Below are positions 4,424 to 8,402 of a DNA stretch of 8,402 bases, piece by piece. Numbering within the stretch: position 1 is the first letter of the stretch; every line of letters begins with the position of its first letter. Origin of the DNA: an uncultured bacterium (lineage in GTDB: Bacteria; Bacillota; Clostridia; Oscillospirales; Ruminococcaceae); NCBI GenBank assembly GCA_905214265.1, contig CAJMLQ010000131.1, forward strand, positions 1 through 8,402, written 5' to 3'. The notes below the pieces were generated by a model. That model searched no databases, was not told the origin of the DNA, and was given only the letters and a program-made list of their open reading frames with translations. The position numbers were made by a program, and so were the translations under genes.

Positions 4424-5728
4424 ATGAGATTTCCTTGGCAGAAACGGAAAGTCGAGCGACCAACCGATTTTCCCCTCAAACTGAATACCGATAACCTAAA
4501 CTGGTGCCGGGATGCCCGTTTGCTGCTGATCGAGGGAAATGGCACTCTAAAATGGGAGTCGCGCGGAAGAAACGAGGACTGGAGTCAACAATATGCGCTG
4601 ACGTTGCGCGGAACACCCCTTATTGTCCACAATGCACCGGATTGCCCTACCTGCGCCGGGTTGCTGGCGACTGGATATGGATTGGACAAAGCCGATGCAC
4701 CGGAATTGCAGCAAATCAGCGATGTCATCAATGCACCATATGTGGATCTGGACGCATCTATCGCTTCCATGGCCCCGTTGCTGGGGCTTCTGTCCTCCGG
4801 TCTTTATGTAATTGCAGAAGGAGACAGCTTCCCTGCCGATGGAAATGGGAACTTTTTCTGGGATGTTCCCGACGCATTTTCCAATGTAGAGGCTACCGGA
4901 CCAGCTTGGTACAATGACCCGGATTTTGAATTTACTTACAGCGAAGGCGCTCCTGTCTTTCTGTATCCTTCTCAGCCGAGAACTCGTTTGAATCAAGAGC
5001 GTGTGGATTATTACACGCAGCGCTTTGACACAACAGACACATTCCCCAGGGCGATTGCATTTTCCTGTGCTGAAGGCATTTCTGTTTTGTTGGACGGCCA
5101 CCACAAGGCTTGTGCCGCCGCGCGACTTGGGCGGCAACTTCCCTGTATCACGATTTTTCCGTTTGGCGGCTACTTCTATGCACAGGCAAGGTCCAGCTCT
5201 ACGCCTGTTCCGGACCGCGCGTATTTTGGTCCCTTTACCGTTTCCATATCTCAGTTACCCGCCAAGATACTCCCTGCAAAGCCTTGGCAGCAAACTACCG
5301 ACACGCGCCCAGCCCCTTACTCGGGAAACCTAATCCGCGACTCAAAACTCCCCCAGGAATTCGTTGACGCAGGGCGCAATTATCCAACATGGTATGAGTT
5401 TGGCATTACGACCGTAGCGGACATTGGCAAGGTTACCGATGACGATTTATCTTTGTGGTTGGAAAACCCACTCAAGTACAGTCCTCAGCTTCGAGCCGCA
5501 CTGATCTATCTTAGATGCCACTGCGATCCTCAACTGAAAGAGGTGGCTATGAAGTGTGCTGACTCGTCCGACCGCTGGAGCAAACTGCGTGAAGCGGCTT
5601 TTAACCATTTAGCTGCGCTCAAAGGCGATCCAGAGGTGGAGCAATACTTTATCGGGTATTTTGTTGATGTTGAAACCGGTTATGAATCGGATGTGTTGAC
5701 CGACATAGCAAATAGTTTTTGGTCTTGA
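4424..5728 (+). CDS. Unrecognised 434-residue protein with a ParB/sulfiredoxin-like DGHH motif
   Basis: I do not recognise this family. From ATG 4424 (TAGGAG ten bases upstream; the earlier ATG at 4397 has no ribosome binding site) the protein starts MRFPWQKRK, basic and without a signal peptide. Visible parts are a CPTC motif (residues 74-77) in HNAPDCPTCAGLLATGYG, then a central segment at about 190-245 with SVLLDGHHKACAAARLGRQL at 220-239. That last stretch resembles the LDGHHR-AAARLG core of ParB-N/sulfiredoxin-like folds, which bind nucleotides and in some members cleave nucleic acids or hydrolyse NTPs. Residues 341-409 are helix-rich with HEAT-like spacing (RAALIYLRCHCDPQLKEVAM). The protein is probably cytoplasmic. 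It sits after a TA/abortive infection cassette and before a membrane protein, so a defence or immunity role is possible but unproven. Confidence 0.85.
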   Translation: MRFPWQKRKVERPTDFPLKLNTDNLNWCRDARLLLIEGNGTLKWESRGRNEDWSQQYALTLRGTPLIVHNAPDCPTCAGLLATGYGLDKADAPELQQISDVINAPYVDLDASIASMAPLLGLLSSGLYVIAEGDSFPADGNGNFFWDVPDAFSNVEATGPAWYNDPDFEFTYSEGAPVFLYPSQPRTRLNQERVDYYTQRFDTTDTFPRAIAFSCAEGISVLLDGHHKACAAARLGRQLPCITIFPFGGYFYAQARSSSTPVPDRAYFGPFTVSISQLPAKILPAKPWQQTTDTRPAPYSGNLIRDSKLPQEFVDAGRNYPTWYEFGITTVADIGKVTDDDLSLWLENPLKYSPQLRAALIYLRCHCDPQLKEVAMKCADSSDRWSKLREAAFNHLAALKGDPEVEQYFIGYFVDVETGYESDVLTDIANSFWS

Positions 5729-5751
5729 TATATGGGCTTGGGAGAGAAAAC

Positions 5752-5919
5752 ATGAGAATATGGCAATTACACTTTACAAGAAATAATCATCAGCAAACGG
5801 GCCAGAGATGTCATAAAGAAAACAGTTCGTCGTTGCAACTGCATTCCCGTGCTATTCGCGGAAAGTATTCCTGTGGAGGAGCTAAATCAGAGCCAGTCAT
5901 ATCCACAGCTCGGACATAG
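5752..5919 (+). CDS. Doubtful 55-residue ORF; the region may instead hold a broken small gene
   Basis: ATG 5752 follows GGGAGAG at five bases and opens 55 codons, but the product (MRIWQLHFTRNNHQQTGQRC and on) is low-complexity polar sequence unlike a folded protein. A different frame, open from 5756 to the stop at 5927-5929, reads more like real protein (SKRARDVIKKTVRRCNCIPV, then LFAESIPVEELNQ) but lacks a start codon. A frameshift joining the two is possible. Either way the stretch between the 434-residue protein and the membrane protein contains no confidently intact gene. Confidence 0.2.
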   Translation: MRIWQLHFTRNNHQQTGQRCHKENSSSLQLHSRAIRGKYSCGGAKSEPVISTART

Positions 5920-5973
5920 GGACGAGTGAAAAAGTGCCAACAGCTGAACCAACATCCTATTGGAGAACAAAAA

Positions 5974-6426
5974 ATGACTGAAAACTATATTGTAAGTCTT
6001 GTGGCGTGGATAATTCTATATGCCTCATTCTGGCTTACAAAGCACAATCCAGTTAGCACTGCATTTCGGAGGCGTGAATGCCACACCGGGTTTCTTGCTA
6101 AATGGCTGGAGAAAACTATTTTTCCATTTCGATGGTATGGCTCGCGCCCAACTTATGAATACGCTATCGGTTTACTGCTACTGTGCTGCATACTATTCAC
6201 GGTATCGTTGCACATTTCTGTTGCCCACTTTGATTTGCCGCAGATTTATTTTGACACGGTTTACGAACACTGCAGATTTACATTCATCAGCGGCATCTGT
6301 GCAGTGTGCGGCTATTACTGCCTCATCGTCGATGTCTCTCGAATTGAAAAGGTCTTATATATTATAGCAGCGCTTTTCTTTTGGGGATTTGCATTAGTAT
6401 CGTTTCTGTTTCCGTTCTTCTTTTGA
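5974..6426 (+). CDS. Unrecognised membrane protein with four predicted transmembrane segments
   Basis: ATG 5974 has TTGGAGA seven bases upstream and gives a 150-residue protein; an in-frame GTG at 5926 would add 16 residues without a good ribosome binding site. Hydrophobic segments lie at about residues 5-21 (YIVSLVAWIILYASFWL), 62-80, 102-120 and 125-148, the last ending in the very hydrophobic FLFPFFF at the C-terminus. The loop between segments 1 and 2 is basic (FRRREC, KWLEKT, RWYGSR), so by the positive-inside rule it is probably cytoplasmic, with both ends outside. There are several cysteines (CC, CAVCGYYC). I do not recognise a family. It follows the 434-residue gene on the same strand with no clear promoter between, and the terminator at 6543 closes the unit. 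Whether the two work together is unknown. Confidence 0.72.
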   Translation: MTENYIVSLVAWIILYASFWLTKHNPVSTAFRRRECHTGFLAKWLEKTIFPFRWYGSRPTYEYAIGLLLLCCILFTVSLHISVAHFDLPQIYFDTVYEHCRFTFISGICAVCGYYCLIVDVSRIEKVLYIIAALFFWGFALVSFLFPFFF

Positions 6427-6542
6427 GTGCCGACTGGCATTGTTTATTGGAGGAGATAAGTCATATTTGAGTCCCATTTACCATGATGACAGGGTTATTT
6501 AGGATCGCTTTTGGATGCAGCGGAATGGCAGCACCGTTTGCG

Positions 6543-6586
6543 CAAAAAACGCTCAATCACTTATGATGGTGATTGAGCGTTTTTTG
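6543..6586. terminator. Bidirectional terminator between convergent genes
   Basis: CAAAAAACGCTCAATCAC (6543-6560) is the exact reverse complement of GTGATTGAGCGTTTTTTG (6569-6586), an 18-bp stem with an eight-base loop. Six A residues on the left arm and six T residues on the right give a U tract in both directions. It can serve the plus-strand cargo genes and the minus-strand lipoprotein operon. Confidence 0.88.
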
Positions 6587-6716
6587 TCCAATAACCGGGC
6601 GAATCGATAAATCCTTGTCGATTCAGAGTGTCTGTACCATATTTTGCTTGGCACATAGAACTCAGCTGCCGAAATAGAGGCCTTTAAGCCAACCTCGTGC
6701 GACTATACTCTGAACA
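6587..6716. other. Non-coding stretch with nested inverted repeats
   Basis: No gene is supported here. Two inverted repeats are visible: GAATCGA (6601-6607) with TCGATTC (6618-6624), and TTCAGAGT (6622-6629) with ACTCTGAA (6707-6714) spanning 77 bases. It would form the 3' untranslated part of the lipoprotein mRNA. A 48-codon minus-strand frame at 6553-6706 is open but has no start and runs through the terminator. Confidence 0.35.
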
Positions 6717-7379
6717 CTACTTGTTTGCGCCATGAGCCACTTTGTAACAAGAACTGTTGGGGCAGTCTTCATTTACGGTAATGCTATTGTCCTTCAGAAA
6801 GCCTGCAAGAACTACCTGGGACTCCTGCTGAAGCTGTTTGTACTGTTTTAGTGATGTATCATCATTTTCAAGAAACTGTACATCGGATGGTTCTACGAGC
6901 AGGTAAATATAGTCACTATCACTTCCGAGTACATAGCTCTCCACCCCGATGACCGTGGCGAGATCCGCATCGCCAAATTTTTCCTTGAAGGCCTCCTTAG
7001 TAAAGGCAATCAGACTCCATACGTTGCCCATTGCTTCGTCCCTGGTATAGGCTGTTTTTTCATAGAGCTGAAAGAGTAGTGTACCGTGCTTCGCTTCTGC
7101 GGACTGTTGGATGTCAGTCTGTCGCTTAATAATTGCAATGTCCTCCCACGCTTTGGGAATGGAGAGGCTCAAGGCCGGCTGATCTACAGAAAGGATCGTT
7201 ACTTCCGATGCTTCCTGATTATCCTCGTCGGCGCCCATACTAGGAGATTTTTCTATAATTGAGTCAGAATTCCCACTCTCTGCGGAAGTGCAAGCACTCA
7301 GTAGTAAAATGGCCAGAATCCCACCCAGCAGTAAGCACAGTGTTGCCTTTTTCAAAATAACATCCATTGCTTTTTTCAT
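6717..7379 (-). CDS. Predicted lipoprotein of unknown function (220 residues)
   Basis: From ATG 7379 (AAGGAG six bases upstream) the protein begins MKKAMDVILKKATLCLLLGG, a basic n-region and hydrophobic core ending in the lipobox LLSAC with the lipidated cysteine at residue 30. It should be anchored to the outer face of the cell membrane. A serine/acidic linker (residues 31-58) precedes a folded domain at about 60-200 (VTILSVDQPALSLSIPKAWE, GTLLFQLYEKTAYTRDEAM, ESYVLGSDSDYIYLLVEPSD). Two cysteines near the end (206, 211: CPNSSC) could form a disulfide. I do not recognise a named family, though the SIPKAW and GTLLFQLYEK style recurs in uncharacterised clostridial lipoproteins. It lies 10 bp after the next lipoprotein gene on the same strand, so the two form an operon. 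Confidence 0.8.
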   Translation of the reverse strand: MKKAMDVILKKATLCLLLGGILAILLLSACTSAESGNSDSIIEKSPSMGADEDNQEASEVTILSVDQPALSLSIPKAWEDIAIIKRQTDIQQSAEAKHGTLLFQLYEKTAYTRDEAMGNVWSLIAFTKEAFKEKFGDADLATVIGVESYVLGSDSDYIYLLVEPSDVQFLENDDTSLKQYKQLQQESQVVLAGFLKDNSITVNEDCPNSSCYKVAHGANK

Positions 7380-7389
7380 ACGATTCTCC

Positions 7390-7998
7390 TTAATCCGCAA
7401 GCCGAAAATACTCATCATAATTGATATCACCATTCACAGTAGATACATTTACATTTGACCACTCGATATATTCCCTTTCACGGATTTTTTTCTTTTCCAT
7501 TTCTGGTAATGCAAATGTCCTGTTTTCTATGTCTTGTTTCACATCTTCAAGCGGACCACATATTAAAAGAAATACCTCAGGGAATGAGGCTGAACCATTT
7601 GCGAGAACAGTTTCTGCTGAATTCAGATTTATTATCTCATACTCTTCATTTTCATATTTTATTTCTGTAACCATCGGAAAAATATTTGTTCCTGCTATTG
7701 TTAAGTTTCTTTCTTCGAGACTCATTTCTGTTAATGACACACAGGAAACGATCTTTGTAATGTTTCCCTCTTCATATGTCCCTAAAACCTGCACAATTGG
7801 CAAAAACACTTGATTCTTTTCTTTTTTATCATTATATTTCGCGCACACTCCATCAAATATGATTTTTGTTTCTCCCTCATATCCAAAAACAGTCGAATCA
7901 GGAGCCGGCAACTCACTTGATCTGTTAGCACATGCAGTCAGATGGAGAATCAAAATCATTCCAATGGTAAGATAAAAAACGATTTTCCTTTTTTCCAT
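7390..7998 (-). CDS. Predicted lipoprotein of unknown function (202 residues), AT-rich
   Basis: The protein starts MEKRKIVFYLTIGMILILHL and has a lipobox LTAC with cysteine 23, so it is a likely surface lipoprotein. The remainder is mostly beta-type and acidic, with features such as GETKIIFDGVCAKYNDKKEK, QVFLPIVQVLGTYEEGNITK and a charged helix EMEKKKIREREYIEW near residues 166-180. No family is recognised. A clear AGAGGAAG ribosome binding site precedes the ATG at 7998 by seven bases. The gene is first in a two-gene operon with the 220-residue lipoprotein. Its base composition is visibly more AT-rich than the abiE genes and the other lipoprotein, suggesting separate acquisition. Its likely promoter lies about 220 bp upstream, beyond a terminator hairpin. 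Confidence 0.8.
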   Translation of the reverse strand: MEKRKIVFYLTIGMILILHLTACANRSSELPAPDSTVFGYEGETKIIFDGVCAKYNDKKEKNQVFLPIVQVLGTYEEGNITKIVSCVSLTEMSLEERNLTIAGTNIFPMVTEIKYENEEYEIINLNSAETVLANGSASFPEVFLLICGPLEDVKQDIENRTFALPEMEKKKIREREYIEWSNVNVSTVNGDINYDEYFRLAD

Positions 7999-8025
7999 AT
8001 GCTATCTTCCTCTCCTTTAAACAGC

Positions 8026-8068
8026 AAAAAGCGCATGAACATCCTACATAGAGCCGATGTTCATGCGC
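8026..8068 (-). terminator. Terminator hairpin in the leader of the lipoprotein operon
   Basis: On the minus strand GCGCATGAACATC (8068-8056) pairs perfectly with GATGTTCATGCGC (8043-8031) over 13 bp around a 12-base loop and is followed directly by TTTTT (8030-8026). It lies only about 30 bases before the lipoprotein start codon, with no room for another promoter, so it is either an attenuator for the operon or the end of a small upstream gene with readthrough. Confidence 0.82.
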
Positions 8069-8074
8069 CCACAC

Positions 8075-8182
8075 TTACGATTTTAATTCGTCCTCTCCAG
8101 AATTGAAGAGACGAATATTTTTGACCCTGTCGGCCTCTGGTATGACACATGAACTGCATACCGTATATATCGATTCCTCCAT
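8075..8182 (-). CDS. Possible 35-residue small protein or leader peptide
   Basis: ATG 8182 to TAA 8075 encodes 35 residues: MEESIYTVCSSCVIPEADRV, then KNIRLFNSGEDELKS. It is soluble, with a CSSC motif at residues 9-12 and an acidic tail. An upstream stop in the same frame fixes the ATG as the only likely start. AAAGGA touches the ATG with no spacing, which is poor for initiation. It lies between a good promoter (8226-8254) and a terminator (8026-8068), ahead of the lipoproteins. This could be a true small gene, a leader peptide, or chance. A hairpin (ATTCGTC at 8086-8092 with GACGAAT at 8110-8116) overlaps its end. Confidence 0.3.
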   Translation of the reverse strand: MEESIYTVCSSCVIPEADRVKNIRLFNSGEDELKS

Positions 8183-8225
8183 TCCTTTGAATTATGCCGT
8201 ATAATCAATCTACTACGGTAAGTTT

Positions 8226-8254
8226 AGTATATTATATATAGCCCGTTTTTTCAA
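8226..8254 (-). promoter_or_regulatory. Promoter for the lipoprotein operon leader
   Basis: On the minus strand TTGAAA (8254-8249) and TATACT (8231-8226) are separated by 17 bp; each matches the vegetative consensus at five of six positions. Transcription would start near 8219, followed at once by a small inverted repeat (CCGTA/TACGG, 8197-8218). This is the only convincing promoter upstream of the two lipoprotein genes. Confidence 0.6.
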
Positions 8255-8274
8255 TGTTTTTTATGAGAAAAGTA

Positions 8275-8306
8275 TGATTTTCGACCATGGCTAAAACCGA
8301 AAATCA
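8275..8306. repeat. 9-bp inverted repeat near the right edge
   Basis: TGATTTTCG (8275-8283) is the exact reverse complement of CGAAAATCA (8298-8306), separated by 14 bases. It overlaps a possible weak plus-strand promoter (TTCAAT 8250-8255, TATGAT 8273-8278). It could be an operator or part of a transfer origin ahead of the putative relaxase; nothing decides between these. Confidence 0.45.
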
Positions 8307-8327
8307 CTCCATTGATATAGAAAGCGG

Positions 8328-8379
8328 AGCCCCTTTTGGGTAAAATTAGCTTGCAAAGAAAACCAACCAGAAAGGGGCT
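8328..8379 (+). repeat. Inverted repeat that could mask a ribosome binding site
   Basis: AGCCCCTTT (8328-8336) is the exact reverse complement of AAAGGGGCT (8371-8379), with 34 bases between. The right arm contains the only Shine-Dalgarno-like sequence (AAAGGGG) before the frame at the window edge, so pairing would hide it. Alternatively it belongs to a transfer origin. Confidence 0.45.
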
Positions 8380-8402
8380 GGCCGCTATCTACCGACAGGA
8401 AA
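8378..8402 (+). CDS. Possible start of a MobA/MobL-type relaxase gene (runs off the window)
   Basis: The last 25 bases read LAAIYRQE in a frame open from 8321 (stop at 8318-8320). MobA/MobL relaxases of Gram-positive mobilisable elements commonly begin with M(A)AIYR/H followed by a short strand, and RQE is seen in some; the fit is suggestive but eight residues cannot prove it. No ATG is present. CTG 8378 touches AAAGGGG, and TTG 8351 or 8336 are alternatives without ribosome binding sites. If correct, the inverted repeats just upstream might be part of its transfer origin. Confidence 0.25.

Noticed and set aside
4547..5137. Minus-strand open frame of 196 codons
   Set aside because: It is antisense to the 434-residue protein; the plus-strand frame is longer, has a promoter and ribosome binding site, and has protein-like composition.
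6553..6706. Minus-strand frame of about 48 codons that looks protein-like (EVGLKASISAAEFYVPSKIW)
   Set aside because: It has no start codon or ribosome binding site and passes through the bidirectional terminator; an open frame of this length can occur by chance.
7421..7813. Plus-strand open frame over the 202-residue lipoprotein gene
   Set aside because: It is Phe/Ser-rich antisense sequence of an AT-rich gene; the minus strand has a clear signal peptide and ribosome binding site.
1..8402. CRISPR array, tRNA or rRNA genes, and insertion-sequence transposase
   Set aside because: No regularly spaced repeats, no cloverleaf or rRNA-like sequence, and no transposase motif was seen on either strand.

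Overview
The window looks like accessory, mobile-element DNA from a low-to-moderate GC Gram-positive anaerobe, most likely a gut member of the Clostridia (Bacillota). The basis is strong AGGAGG-type ribosome binding sites, sigma-A-type promoters, many U-tract terminators, frequent TTG/GTG starts, and a sigma-factor plus HTH_16 gene pair of the kind carried by Tn916/Tn1549-like conjugative elements. No rRNA, tRNA, CRISPR array or recombinase gene is visible. The genus cannot be read from this sequence.

Left part (1-2441). A minus-strand gene fragment at the left edge may be the start of a small TnpW-like transposon protein. Next, on the minus strand, is a complete HigBA-type toxin-antitoxin operon (250-893) with its own terminator and a near-consensus promoter embedded in two operator-like palindromes. 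Divergent from it, on the plus strand, are a small Cro/C1-type regulator (1167-1475), a strong terminator, then the element's regulatory pair: a sigma-70-like factor (1715-2131) and an HTH_16 protein (2137-2388).

Middle (2486-4291). This is a self-contained type IV toxin-antitoxin / abortive infection cassette: two related inverted repeats, a promoter lying in the second one, abiEi (autorepressor antitoxin), abiEii (nucleotidyltransferase toxin) and a terminator. AbiEi proteins are known to repress their own operon by binding inverted repeats, and the layout here fits that.

Cargo (4341-6586). A promoter precedes an unrecognised 434-residue protein with a ParB/sulfiredoxin-like DGHH motif and a helical C-terminus. 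After about 245 bp that may hold a broken small gene comes a 150-residue protein with four predicted membrane segments, then a terminator that works in both directions.

Right part (6587-8402). Two tandem lipoproteins of unknown function lie on the minus strand, the upstream one clearly AT-rich. Their only visible promoter is about 220 bp upstream. Between promoter and genes lie a possible 35-residue ORF and a strong terminator hairpin, which suggests attenuation or a separate small gene with readthrough. The right edge holds two more inverted repeats and what may be the first codons of a MobA/MobL-type relaxase.

Overall the window reads as a conjugative or mobilisable element: a regulatory module, two toxin-antitoxin systems that could stabilise the element or defend against phage, and cargo of unknown function. 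The 434-residue protein with its membrane-protein neighbour, and the lipoprotein leader, are the least explained parts.
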